A stretch of 64,000 bases of DNA from Erysipelotrichaceae bacterium (lineage in GTDB: Bacteria > Bacillota_I > Bacilli_A > Erysipelotrichales > Erysipelotrichaceae): positions 1 to 64,000 of the forward strand of contig JAFRQF010000013.1 of assembly GCA_017428765.1 (NCBI GenBank), in the 5' to 3' direction. A model generated the notes under the pieces. It was not told where the DNA came from. It saw nothing but the letters and a program-made list of their open reading frames with translations, and did no database searches. The translations under genes and the position numbers were made by a program. Position 1 is the stretch's first letter, and every line of letters begins with the position of its first letter. Positions 7,522 to 15,272 of the stretch are shown in pieces.

Positions 7522-8118
7522 ATGAAAACAGTCAGAAAGATCGCAATACTCTTGCTGCTGATGAGCCTGTTTGCCTGCTCAAAAAAAGAAACGGCAGAAA
7601 CTGCGGCTCCCGTTCAGGAGGAAGTCAGCGGTGAGATCATCAAAGTGGCGATCGACATCAAAGATTACGGAACGGTGAAGGCCGAACTTTACGGAGATAT
7701 TGCGCCGAAAAGCGTTGCCAACTTCGTTGCACTGGTGAAAGAAGGATTCTATGACGGCAATCGTTTCCACAGGATCATCGACGGTTTCATGATACAGGGC
7801 GGTGCCGATCTCTATGGCAAGGTGAAAAACATCGAAGGAGAATTCGAGGCGAACGGCTTCAAGAACGATCTGAAGCATACGGAAGGAGTCTTATCGATGG
7901 CACGAGCCAATGATATGAATTCCGCCACATCGCAGTTCTTCATCATGGTAGGGGATGCGGAATGGCTCGATGGCCAATATGCCGCTTTCGGCAAGGTCTA
8001 TGAAGGCCTTGATATCGTGAAGAAGATCGCTGCCGATGCAAGACCGATCGACAATAACGGTACGATCAAAGAGGAAGAGATGCCTCAGATCGAGTCGATA
8101 CGCATCATCGAAGAATAG
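7522..8118 (+). CDS. Cyclophilin-type peptidyl-prolyl cis-trans isomerase, lipoprotein
   Basis: A 198-residue protein with a lipoprotein signal (SLFAC, Cys19) followed by a cyclophilin domain. The conserved FHRIIDGFMIQGG (catalytic Arg and the FxxQ region) and ATSQFFIMVGD (hydrophobic pocket) are present. It would act outside the membrane, helping exported proteins fold. SD AGGAGAAGAC precedes the ATG. It is the last gene before the 8132 terminator and sits only 22 bases after the InlB-repeat gene, so it is probably transcribed with the mgl operon. Family assignment is safe; substrates are unknown. Confidence 0.92.
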   Translation: MKTVRKIAILLLLMSLFACSKKETAETAAPVQEEVSGEIIKVAIDIKDYGTVKAELYGDIAPKSVANFVALVKEGFYDGNRFHRIIDGFMIQGGADLYGKVKNIEGEFEANGFKNDLKHTEGVLSMARANDMNSATSQFFIMVGDAEWLDGQYAAFGKVYEGLDIVKKIAADARPIDNNGTIKEEEMPQIESIRIIEE

Positions 8119-8131
8119 AATATAAGGACGA

Positions 8132-8161
8132 AGCACTCGGACAAACGAGTGCTTTTCTTCT
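8132..8161 (+). terminator. Terminator of the mgl-cyclophilin operon
   Basis: AGCACTCG (8132-8139), a six-base loop and CGAGTGCT (8146-8153) are followed by TTTCTTCT. It closes the operon that begins with mglB. Confidence 0.85.
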
Positions 8162-8225
8162 GCTGAAAAGATACTGGCGTGCATACTCAAAGAAAAAATA
8201 CGTTATAATATAAACAGAGGTAGAT

Positions 8226-9677
8226 ATGTATCATATCAGCGATATAAAAAAGTTTCTGCGTTGTCAAAGACTTTACTATTTCAGTAAAGACGAAAATAAC
8301 GTTTTTAAGCCATATCTTCGTTCCGATGAGAATATCGTGGATCTGCTCAAAGAATACTTCGGCATCAAAGAATGTTATGAAGGGGTCAGGAATGATCCCG
8401 GGGAGAGGTTCTTCTCCCAGATAGATCAGTATGAGTGGTTCGTTCATCCGCGTTTCGTTGAAGACGAGATGCGCGTGAATGTTCCTTTCATGCACAAAAA
8501 CGGCGATCTTTTCGATCTTTATTTCATGTATTACGGCACCTATGTCAAGGATCTGGATACGTTAAGCTATCGGATCACTTTGCGGGTACTCAAGGACCTT
8601 GGGATTAAGATCGGTGAGATCTATCTGATCCGTCTTAACGGTGACTATGTCAATGAAGGGACGATCGATCCCAAGAAACTGTTTCTTTGTGAGAACAGCT
8701 TCAATCGCCGCAGTCTGAAAAGCATCATCGAAGAAGTCGATGTCGACTTCAAAAGATATCTGAAGGAGATGGAGGCGTTCGATCCGCAAAAGGAAGCTCC
8801 CAGAAAATGCCGTTATTGCAAGCTGAACGGCTTATGTGATCATTACGATAAGTGTTTCCCGAACGAGGAGAAAGATGCGGATGATTCCATCCTGACCCTC
8901 GTATCGAGCCAGTATAAGAACCGGATGTATGAAGAAGGCATCCGTCATCTCAAGGACGTCAATACCGATCTTCTCGAAGGAAGCAGGACCCAATACGCCC
9001 AGATCATGGCTTCGAGAAACGGCGGGCTGTTCATCGACCATTATTCGCTTTCTTCCTGGCTCGACAAGATCTCCAAAAGGCCGATCTCGTTCATCGATTT
9101 CGAATGGGACCGCTATCTGATCCCGTCGTATGAAAAGATGCGGCCGATGGATGTCGTATGTTTCGAATTCGCCTTGTATTACATCGATGAAAACGGGCAT
9201 ATGGAACACAGGACCTTCGTAGGAACGGGGGATTGCCGAAGGGAATTCGTGGAAGCTTTGCTGGAATACCTTCCCAAAGAAGGACCGATCCTGGCCTATA
9301 ACGCCCAGGGTGCGGAGTGCTTAAGACTGATCGAACTCTCTGTCATCTATCCGGAATACAAGGAAGAACTGGAGAAGATCGTCGACAGGTTCGTCGATCT
9401 TGCGGTACCGTTCATCGATGGATTGGTCTATGATGTGCGCATGCAAGGCAATTACTCTTTGAAGAAGCTTGTGGATATCTGTTCGGATTATTCCTATAAG
9501 GACCTGGATATCTATGACGGCATGGAGGCGGTCTACAGCTGGCGCGACATCGCCAATGCCGATGAAGAAAAAGGCGAGAAGATCGTAGAGAATCTCAAGG
9601 AATACTGTTCTTTGGATGCCTACGGACTCTTCTTGGTCTACAGATGGCTGATTCAACTCATGCTTGAGTCTAAATAA
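8226..9677 (+). CDS. DUF2779 domain protein, putative nuclease-like
   Basis: A 483-residue protein beginning MYHISDIKKFLRCQRLYYF, a start typical of RecB/Cas4-like PD-(D/E)XK proteins. A cysteine cluster, CRYCKLNGLCDHYDKC, lies near residues 197-212. The DUF2779 block (FIDFEWDRYLIPSYE near 290, then AYNAQGAECLRLIEL) looks like a DEDD/RNase H-like exonuclease fold. Family members are uncharacterised, and the pairing of an N-terminal nuclease-like region with an RNase H-like block suggests a nucleic-acid role. A TATAAT (8204-8209) lies 16 bases before the start with a weak GAGGTAG SD. hpf follows after 19 bases, so they may share a transcript. Confidence 0.7.
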   Translation: MYHISDIKKFLRCQRLYYFSKDENNVFKPYLRSDENIVDLLKEYFGIKECYEGVRNDPGERFFSQIDQYEWFVHPRFVEDEMRVNVPFMHKNGDLFDLYFMYYGTYVKDLDTLSYRITLRVLKDLGIKIGEIYLIRLNGDYVNEGTIDPKKLFLCENSFNRRSLKSIIEEVDVDFKRYLKEMEAFDPQKEAPRKCRYCKLNGLCDHYDKCFPNEEKDADDSILTLVSSQYKNRMYEEGIRHLKDVNTDLLEGSRTQYAQIMASRNGGLFIDHYSLSSWLDKISKRPISFIDFEWDRYLIPSYEKMRPMDVVCFEFALYYIDENGHMEHRTFVGTGDCRREFVEALLEYLPKEGPILAYNAQGAECLRLIELSVIYPEYKEELEKIVDRFVDLAVPFIDGLVYDVRMQGNYSLKKLVDICSDYSYKDLDIYDGMEAVYSWRDIANADEEKGEKIVENLKEYCSLDAYGLFLVYRWLIQLMLESK

Positions 9678-9696
9678 ATATAAAGGAGGAAGACTT

Positions 9697-10218
9697 ATGA
9701 AATTCGCTATTTATGGTGAAAATGTAACAGTGAATGACGCGATGAGGGAAAAGATCGAAGAAAGACTTTCCGAGCTCAACAAATACGTTGTCATTGACGA
9801 GGCACAAAGTGCCCGTGTCACCGTAAAGATCCACGGAGACGCTCTGAAAGTTGAGGTGAACGTTCCTACCAAGATCGGATTGATGAGGTCGGAAGTCGTA
9901 CATCAGGACTTCTCCACAGCCGTAGATCTGGCGATCGATAAGCTGGAAGATCAGATCAGAAGACAGAAGGGCAGACTTTCGAGAAGACACAAGGAATCCC
10001 TTGCGGAAAACTTCTATGAGGAGGTCGACGAAGAAAAGGATACACCGGTCAGGACCAAGACGATCTATGCGGATGAAATGATCCTTGATGAGGCGATCAT
10101 GCGCATGGAGATGCTGTCGCATTCCTTCTTCATCTACAGGGATGTCGACTCAGAGAAACTCGCTGTCGTATATAAGAGGAACGAAGGAGGCTACGGCTTG
10201 ATCGAGATCAGCGAATAA
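9697..10218 (+). CDS. hpf: Ribosome hibernation promoting factor, long form
   Basis: 173 residues: an S30AE/HPF N-terminal domain (MKFAIYGENVTVNDAMREK) that occupies the ribosome decoding centre, a charged linker (KGRLSRRHKESLAENF) and the C-terminal dimerisation domain (KTIYADEMILDEAIMRMEM...FFIYRD) that joins two 70S ribosomes into 100S particles. This two-domain layout is the long HPF of Bacillota. The start at 9697 follows AAAGGAGGA with seven bases spacing; an upstream in-frame start at 9664 overlaps the preceding gene and has no SD. It would silence and protect ribosomes in stationary phase. Confidence 0.94.
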   Translation: MKFAIYGENVTVNDAMREKIEERLSELNKYVVIDEAQSARVTVKIHGDALKVEVNVPTKIGLMRSEVVHQDFSTAVDLAIDKLEDQIRRQKGRLSRRHKESLAENFYEEVDEEKDTPVRTKTIYADEMILDEAIMRMEMLSHSFFIYRDVDSEKLAVVYKRNEGGYGLIEISE

Positions 10219-10250
10219 GCCGGCATATTGAATCAAGATCATGAATTATC

Positions 10251-10278
10251 GATCAAAGGTGCGCAAGCACCTTTGATC
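10251..10278. repeat. Perfect 12-bp inverted repeat after hpf
   Basis: GATCAAAGGTGC (10251-10262) and GCACCTTTGATC (10267-10278) enclose a GCAA loop, a stable GNRA-type tetraloop. No U-run follows on either strand, so it is more likely an mRNA 3'-end protector or processing site than a terminator. Confidence 0.6.
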
Positions 10279-10292
10279 TAGAAAAGGGGCAT

Positions 10293-10607
10293 ATGAAACG
10301 GATCGGTAACAGAAACCAAAGACGTGACATCGAAATACTGTCAAAGAATTACAGGGATTTCAAACTTTTACTGGAGGAGGCACAGCAGAACATTGCCAGC
10401 CATGATCGCAGAAAGATCGAATCCGGGATCATGATCGTCACCCATATCGAGAACGTTATCGAGAATCTTGATGAGGATGACAGATTCATCATCGAAAAAG
10501 AGATCATGGAAGGCAGAAAAGGAAACTGGTATCTGGAATACTTCTCTGCATCTTCTTATTACAGGCACAGAAACCGTGCGTATATGAATTTTCTGAGTTG
10601 TCTGTAA
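10293..10607 (+). CDS. Small helical protein with a sigma-region-4-like C-terminus
   Basis: 104 residues, mostly helical and charged. The C-terminal part, with ENLDEDDRFIIEKEIMEG followed by SASSYYRHRNRAYMNFL, resembles the helix-turn-helix of sigma region 4 or of ArpU/MG284-type small proteins, where a YS.S.YYR.R..A pattern contacts DNA. SD AAAAGGGG lies seven bases before ATG. It precedes ptsI in place of the usual ptsH, but ptsI has its own promoter. I do not recognise a specific function; a DNA-binding regulator is a guess from this pattern. Confidence 0.6.
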   Translation: MKRIGNRNQRRDIEILSKNYRDFKLLLEEAQQNIASHDRRKIESGIMIVTHIENVIENLDEDDRFIIEKEIMEGRKGNWYLEYFSASSYYRHRNRAYMNFLSCL

Positions 10608-10625
10608 ATGTTTGTGAAGTATAAT
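10598..10625 (+). promoter_or_regulatory. ptsI promoter
   Basis: -35 TTGTCT (10598-10603), a 16-base spacer and -10 TATAAT (10620-10625). The -35 overlaps the last codons of the preceding small gene. Confidence 0.65.
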
Positions 10626-10653
10626 TAAATTAAGTAAAGAGAGGGTAATTAAT

Positions 10654-12363
10654 ATGTTTTTAAAAGGAATAGCTACATCAAGCGGTATTGCCATAGGTAA
10701 AGTTTATAAGCTTGAACAGCCTAACATCGTCATCTCCGAAGAAAAAAGAGACACTCAAGCCGAACTCAAGGTCTTTGAAGATGCGATGGCCAAGACGATC
10801 AGCGATATCGAACAGATCAAAGAAAGAGCCAGCGCTACATTAGCTCCTGAAGAACTCGCCATCTTTGACGCTCACCTGATGATGGTACAGGATCCGGAAT
10901 ACAGGGATCAGATCGTCGGCATGATCAAAGACGGTTCCAATGCAGACCAGGCGACCAAGACGGTCTCCGATATGATGGTCGGCATGTTCGAATCGATGGA
11001 TGATGCATACTTCAAAGAAAGAGCTGCCGATATCAAAGACGTTTCTTTCAGACTCTTATGCAATATCCTGGGACTGACTATTCCTGATCTGACAGCGATC
11101 GACGAGGAGGTCGTTATCGTTGCCGAAGAGATGACCCCGTCCGATACGGCTCAGCTCAATAAGAAATATTCGCTCGGTTTCGTAACGGAGATCGGCGGCA
11201 AGACTTCCCATGCGGCGATCATGGCTGTCGCTCTGGGCCTTCCGGCAGTCGTCGGCTGCACAGGCATCATGTCTTCCTGCAAGCACGGAGACAAGATCAT
11301 CCTCGATGCCAAGGAAGGTGATGTCATCATCAATCCGAGCGAGGAACAGTTAAAAGAATACGAAGAGAAGCGCGTGAAGTTCCTTGAAGAAAAGGCTGCT
11401 TTGCAGGTACTTCTCGACAAGCCATCCATCACGGTCGACGGTCACCAGGTCGAACTGGTCGCCAACATCGGCTCACCGAAAGACATGGACAATGTCATTG
11501 CCAACGGTGCGGAAGGTGTCGGTCTATACCGTACGGAATTCCTGTATATGGAATCCACGGATGACTTCCCAAGCGAGGAAGACCAGTTCAATGCCTACAA
11601 GGTCGTCCTTGAAAGAGCGGAAGGCAAGAGAGTCGTCGTCAGAACACTGGATATCGGCGGTGACAAGAAACTTCCTTATTTCGAATTCGATCCTGAGATG
11701 AACCCGTTCTTAGGCTATCGTGCGATCAGATTATGCCTGGATAGAAAAGATATCTTCAAGACACAGGTCAGAGCATTGCTCAGAGCTTCCGTCTATGGCA
11801 AGCTGGCCATCATGTTCCCGATGATCGCTACGATCGACGAATTCAGAAACGCAAAACAGTTCGTTCTCGATACCAAGGAAGAACTCAAGGCGGAAGGTGT
11901 TGCGGTATCCGATGAGATCGAGATCGGTATGATGGTCGAGATCCCGGCTTCCGCAGTCCTGGCAGATGAATTTGCGAAATACGCAGACTTCTTCTCCATC
12001 GGTACCAATGACCTGATCCAGTACTCCATGGCTGCCGACAGAATGTCCGAGAAAGTCGCATATCTCTACCAGCCGTTGAATCCTTCGATCCTTCGTCTGA
12101 TCAAGATGACGATCGATGGTGCACATTCACAAGGCAGATGGTGCGGTATGTGCGGTGAGATGGGCGGCGATCCGATGGCTGCTCCGGTACTCCTGGGTCT
12201 GGGACTCGATGAGTTCTCAATGTCCGCATCCAAGATCCTTCCTACCAGAAAGATCATCACTTCCCTCAACAAAAAAGAGATGGAAGATCTGGCAAGCAAG
12301 GCAGTCAAATGCCATACCGAGTCAGAAGTCACTGCTCTGGTAAAGGAAGTCCTCAACAAATAA
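10654..12363 (+). CDS. ptsI: Phosphoenolpyruvate-protein phosphotransferase, PTS enzyme I
   Basis: 569 residues, full length. Enzyme I takes phosphate from PEP on an active-site histidine and passes it to HPr, starting all PTS sugar uptake. The phosphorylated His is in GGKTSHAAIMA (about residue 186), and the PEP-binding C-terminal barrel is marked by GVGLYRTEFLYM and by the region ending WCGMCGEMGGDP (catalytic Cys). SD AGAGAGGG precedes ATG. No ptsH lies next to it, so HPr must be encoded elsewhere. A strong terminator follows at 12377. Confidence 0.96.
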   Translation: MFLKGIATSSGIAIGKVYKLEQPNIVISEEKRDTQAELKVFEDAMAKTISDIEQIKERASATLAPEELAIFDAHLMMVQDPEYRDQIVGMIKDGSNADQATKTVSDMMVGMFESMDDAYFKERAADIKDVSFRLLCNILGLTIPDLTAIDEEVVIVAEEMTPSDTAQLNKKYSLGFVTEIGGKTSHAAIMAVALGLPAVVGCTGIMSSCKHGDKIILDAKEGDVIINPSEEQLKEYEEKRVKFLEEKAALQVLLDKPSITVDGHQVELVANIGSPKDMDNVIANGAEGVGLYRTEFLYMESTDDFPSEEDQFNAYKVVLERAEGKRVVVRTLDIGGDKKLPYFEFDPEMNPFLGYRAIRLCLDRKDIFKTQVRALLRASVYGKLAIMFPMIATIDEFRNAKQFVLDTKEELKAEGVAVSDEIEIGMMVEIPASAVLADEFAKYADFFSIGTNDLIQYSMAADRMSEKVAYLYQPLNPSILRLIKMTIDGAHSQGRWCGMCGEMGGDPMAAPVLLGLGLDEFSMSASKILPTRKIITSLNKKEMEDLASKAVKCHTESEVTALVKEVLNK

Positions 12364-12376
12364 TCATCACAAAGAT

Positions 12377-12409
12377 AAGGGTGTCACATCATAAAGACAC
12401 CCTTTTTTC
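12377..12409 (+). terminator. ptsI terminator
   Basis: AAGGGTGTC (12377-12385) pairs with GACACCCTT (12396-12404), followed by a T-run. Confidence 0.88.
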
Positions 12410-12423
12410 ATGAATATAATATT

Positions 12424-12451
12424 TTGCAAATACACTATTTAGTATTAAAAT
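12424..12451 (+). promoter_or_regulatory. Probable yebC promoter
   Basis: -35 TTGCAA (12424-12429), a 16-base spacer and -10 TAAAAT (12446-12451), in an AT-rich gap after the ptsI terminator. Confidence 0.5.
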
Positions 12452-12484
12452 AAAGAAGTAAAAATTTTTTAGTGAGGTGAATTT

Positions 12485-13204
12485 ATGGGAAGAGCGCATG
12501 AAGTAAGAGCTGCGGCAATGGCTAAGACCGCCGCAATGAAATCAAAAGTCTATTCTAGATATGGCAAGGAGATCTATATTGCCGCAAAGTCTGGCGTTCC
12601 TGATCCGGATATGAACCTCGCATTAAGATCCAAGATCAAAGAAGCCAAGGCCAACCAGGTCCCTGCTGATGTCATCAAAAGAGCGATCGAAAAGGCCAAA
12701 GGCGGTACGGGTGAATCCTACGATTCACTCAGATATGAAGGTTTCGGCCCGGGCGCTGCAACGATCATCATCGACTGTCTGACAGACAACTCCAACAGAA
12801 CGGTCGCCGCGATGAACCAGTGCTTCAACAAGTCTCATTGCAAGATGGGTGTCAAGGGTTCCGTTTCTTTCAACTATGACAACCTGGGCGTATTGAGCTT
12901 CAAATATGAAGATGAAGATACGATGCTTGATGCATTGATCAACGCCGATGTCGATGTCAACGATATCGAAGTCGAAGAAGGCGAGATGACGGTCTATGTT
13001 TCTCCGACAGATCTTCACAAGGCTCAGGAAGCGATCGATGCTTTGATCCCGGATTGCGAGTATTCCGTCTGTGCGATCAAGATGCTGCCGCAGGAATATG
13101 TCACATTGACTGATGAACATGACAAGGAAATGTGGCAGAGACTGCTGGACAACCTCGACCAGGTCGAAGATGTTCAGGAAGTCTATCACAACGTTGAGAT
13201 GTGA
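12485..13204 (+). CDS. yebC: YebC/PmpR family protein
   Basis: 239 residues of the YebC/TACO1 family, recognisable from MGRAHEVRAAAMAKT and the GPGAATIIIDCLTDNSNRT block. Family members have been described as DNA-binding regulators (PmpR) and, more recently, as factors that relieve ribosome stalling at proline runs. Two families, YebC and YeeN/YebC-II, exist in Bacillota; I cannot place it securely between them, though the GRAHE rather than GHSKW start resembles the YeeN group. SD GTGAGGTG precedes ATG. It is monocistronic, flanked by terminators on both sides. Confidence 0.88.
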   Translation: MGRAHEVRAAAMAKTAAMKSKVYSRYGKEIYIAAKSGVPDPDMNLALRSKIKEAKANQVPADVIKRAIEKAKGGTGESYDSLRYEGFGPGAATIIIDCLTDNSNRTVAAMNQCFNKSHCKMGVKGSVSFNYDNLGVLSFKYEDEDTMLDALINADVDVNDIEVEEGEMTVYVSPTDLHKAQEAIDALIPDCEYSVCAIKMLPQEYVTLTDEHDKEMWQRLLDNLDQVEDVQEVYHNVEM

Positions 13205-13225
13205 TCGGCTGAAATTTCAGATCAA

Positions 13226-13255
13226 AAAATGGCAAGTGATTGCCATTTTCTTTTT
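13226..13255. terminator. Bidirectional terminator between yebC and tmcAL
   Basis: AAAATGGCAA (13226-13235), loop GTGA, TTGCCATTTT (13240-13249). On plus it is followed by CTTTTT and on minus by a T-run continuing the stem, so it serves both convergent genes. Confidence 0.8.
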
Positions 13256-13258
13256 GCC

Positions 13259-14350
13259 TTATTTACAGATGACGGGGCCTTCCAGCTGCCTCTTGATGTA
13301 GGCGTTGGAGTCCTTTAACAGGGACGCATATAGCAAGTCGCTTCTGTATTCGATCGACTTGTAAGGTTCCGGGATGTTTTTGAACAGGGTGACGATATTA
13401 ACGTCTTCCCTGACTTCTTTCAACAGCGCTCTTCCTTTGGCGTTGAAACCCAGCACTCGGATGTAGTCCGGCTCCTTGAGATCAGCCACGTCTTTCGTTC
13501 TTACGTGGCAGCAAAGATGCAAGAGGATGCGCTGTATCCTGGAACGGGTATAGCGTCTTGAGATGGAAGCGTTCAGGAAATCTTCATAGTCATCGTATCT
13601 CACGGCATTGCGTTTCAGCAGGTTTTCGATGCCTTCCGACATCAGGAAGATCCCGCGCAGTTCTTCGCTGCTCATCGTGAACAGAAGCCTTCGGATATAC
13701 GGGTATAGATCTTTATTGAACAGAGGTTCATCGAAGCTGATATCGGTCGCCATCGATACGTCTTTTCCTTGTTGTAAGGCGTTTCGTATCGCGGTCGCCG
13801 AAGCAATGACATCAAGATCATTCGAATGATACTCGTTGGTCCTTTGTATGCAAAGCGGTTTGATCGAAGTATCTTTCAAAGCTTTCAGATACGCCACCGC
13901 CAGTATGTCATTGGGATATAACGATCCCGCCAGAAGGCCATAGGACTTGGGATAGGAATTGCCGTCATGTAACAGCTCCTTCAGTCTTGTGACATCGACT
14001 TCCAGATCCGCATATTTGGAAAGCTCTTCGAGGTTTCCTGTCTCGGAGCCGAAGACCAGTTCTTCGATGCCTAGCTTTTGAAGCAGCTTCACGCCGCTTC
14101 TTGCGAAGACGTAGGCGTTCTGCACCGTATATATATAAGGAAGCTCGATGACCAGGTCCACGCCATGGGACAGGGCGGCATAAGTCTTCTCGTATTTATT
14201 GATGATCGAGATGTCACCGCGCTGATTGAAATTGCCTGACATGCAGGCGATCAGTACGTCCGGATCGCATAAGGATCGGCTTTGTTCGATATGATATTTG
14301 TGGCCGTTGTGGAACGGATTGTATTCGACGATTATGCCTGTTCTTTTCAC
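13259..14350 (-). CDS. tmcAL: tRNA(Met) cytidine acetate ligase TmcAL
   Basis: A 363-residue nucleotidyltransferase-fold protein that in Bacillus makes N4-acetylcytidine at the wobble position of elongator tRNA-Met from acetate and ATP. The start, VKRTGIIVEYNPFHNGHKYHI, carries the HxGH-type ATP-binding motif (HNGH), and GNFNQRGD follows near residue 42. Start codon GTG at 14350 lies only six bases after a minus-strand TATAAT and no SD is present, so the mRNA is probably leaderless. It faces the DUF177-rpmF operon across a nearly symmetric promoter. Confidence 0.9.
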   Translation of the reverse strand: MKRTGIIVEYNPFHNGHKYHIEQSRSLCDPDVLIACMSGNFNQRGDISIINKYEKTYAALSHGVDLVIELPYIYTVQNAYVFARSGVKLLQKLGIEELVFGSETGNLEELSKYADLEVDVTRLKELLHDGNSYPKSYGLLAGSLYPNDILAVAYLKALKDTSIKPLCIQRTNEYHSNDLDVIASATAIRNALQQGKDVSMATDISFDEPLFNKDLYPYIRRLLFTMSSEELRGIFLMSEGIENLLKRNAVRYDDYEDFLNASISRRYTRSRIQRILLHLCCHVRTKDVADLKEPDYIRVLGFNAKGRALLKEVREDVNIVTLFKNIPEPYKSIEYRSDLLYASLLKDSNAYIKRQLEGPVICK

Positions 14351-14356
14351 ATGATT

Positions 14357-14366
14357 ATTATATAAT
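14357..14366. promoter_or_regulatory. Overlapping divergent -10 elements for tmcAL and DUF177
   Basis: The sequence ATTATATAAT gives TATAAT on the minus strand (14362-14357) and on the plus strand (14361-14366), sharing two base pairs. Each is followed after exactly six bases by a GTG start (14350 minus, 14373 plus), where the +1 of transcription is expected. -35 elements are weak on both sides. Two polymerases could not occupy it together, so the genes may be mutually exclusive in initiation. Confidence 0.65.
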
Positions 14367-14372
14367 AGGACT

Positions 14373-14867
14373 GTGAAAATCTATCTCAAAGATCTGTTCA
14401 ACATCGCCAATGAGAAATGCTATCCGGTCAGCATCGATTCTTATGTCGTTAAAGACAATGTGTTTTTGCGCAGACTGGAAAACGTGACAGGGGAGATCGT
14501 GTTCTATTATGATGCCACAGATGAATTGCGTATCAACTATCAGGTGCAGGGGGAAATGGTGTGCCCTTGTGCGATCTCATTGGAGGACGTTTATGTGCCT
14601 TTTGAACTGAGTGATGATGACAAGGTCGTGAACAAGCCGGAGGAGGAAGGCTTCCTTCTGGATTGCGATCGGACGATCGAAGATATCATTCTTTATATCG
14701 TTATGCCGGAAGTTCCGATAAAAGTTGTCAAAAAAGAAAAAATAGAGTATTCTAGAGGGGATGGTTGGTCTTTCGTATCTGAAGAGGACTATGAAGCGTC
14801 CCGAAAAGACGAGATAGATCCGCGCTTACAGAAGCTGAAAGAGTACAGATTCGAGGAGGATGATTAG
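14373..14867 (+). CDS. DUF177 (YceD family) protein
   Basis: 164 residues of the DUF177/YceD family, recognised by the block [19 protein letters not shown] and by its position directly before rpmF. The pairing is conserved across bacteria, and family members have been linked to 23S rRNA maturation in plants and bacteria. It starts at GTG 14373, six bases after TATAAT, with no proper SD (AGGACT abuts the start), so it is a leaderless candidate. Its stop lies two bases before the rpmF ATG, and the rpmF SD is inside its last codons. Confidence 0.85.
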   Translation: MKIYLKDLFNIANEKCYPVSIDSYVVKDNVFLRRLENVTGEIVFYYDATDELRINYQVQGEMVCPCAISLEDVYVPFELSDDDKVVNKPEEEGFLLDCDRTIEDIILYIVMPEVPIKVVKKEKIEYSRGDGWSFVSEEDYEASRKDEIDPRLQKLKEYRFEEDD

Positions 14868-14869
14868 AA

Positions 14870-15019
14870 ATGGCTGTTCAACAGAGAAGAAATTCAAAGA
14901 CACGTAAAGCAAAAAGAAGAACACATTATAAATTAATGCCACCAACGATGGTCAAATGCCCATCTTGCGGTGAATACAAACTGGCTCATCGTGTTTGCCC
15001 TAACTGCGGCGCGAAGTAG
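14870..15019 (+). CDS. rpmF: 50S ribosomal protein L32
   Basis: 49 residues: a basic N-terminus ([19 protein letters not shown]) and a zinc ribbon with CPSC near residue 30 and CPNC near 43, the zinc-binding (C+) form of L32. SD AGGAGG lies inside the end of the DUF177 gene. The two are translated from one transcript ending at the 15026 terminator. It is shorter than most L32 proteins only at the C-terminus, which ends GAK. Confidence 0.96.
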   Translation: MAVQQRRNSKTRKAKRRTHYKLMPPTMVKCPSCGEYKLAHRVCPNCGAK

Positions 15020-15025
15020 TTAACG

Positions 15026-15056
15026 AAAGAAGAAGGATCATTCTTCTTTTTTTTTA
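15026..15056 (+). terminator. rpmF terminator
   Basis: AAAGAAGAA (15026-15034), a six-base loop, TTCTTCTTT (15041-15049), then a run of T. The stem is AT-rich but the T-run is long. Confidence 0.75.
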
Positions 15057-15148
15057 TTCCTTTTTTCAGGCTGCACGACCGGATGAAGAGCGTGAAATAT
15101 GTCTTGATGAGAGCGGTTTAGCAGCAAAGGTTTTAATTGATTTCAAGT

Positions 15149-15184
15149 AAGCACAGGCACAGGAAATTCCTGTGCTTTTTTCTT
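15149..15184 (+). terminator. Second terminator before mraZ
   Basis: AAGCACAGG (15149-15157) pairs with CCTGTGCTT (15169-15177), with an inner AGGAAATTCCT, and is followed by TTTTCTTTG. It terminates something beginning after 15056. No SD-led ORF or clear promoter is visible in the 90 bases between the two terminators. Confidence 0.75.
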
Positions 15185-15205
15185 TGTTTTTCGATCCATA
15201 AATTC

Positions 15206-15234
15206 TTTACTTTTACCCCTCAAGATGAAATAAT
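15206..15234 (+). promoter_or_regulatory. mraZ (dcw) promoter
   Basis: -35 TTTACT (15206-15211), a 17-base spacer and -10 AATAAT (15229-15234), immediately upstream of the four MraZ-type boxes. Confidence 0.6.
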
Positions 15235-15269
15235 AGTGGTAGAAAGTGGCTTATAGTGGGTAAAAGTGG
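15235..15269 (+). promoter_or_regulatory. Four AGTGG boxes at 10-bp period: MraZ operator
   Basis: AGTGG recurs at 15235, 15245, 15255 and 15265, exactly one helical turn apart and ending three bases before the mraZ start. MraZ proteins are known to bind tandem TGGG/GTGG repeats in front of their own operon, so this is a strong autoregulatory operator. The last box doubles as the only SD-like sequence of mraZ, so the repeat may act in both DNA and RNA. Confidence 0.88.
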
Positions 15270-15272
15270 GAG

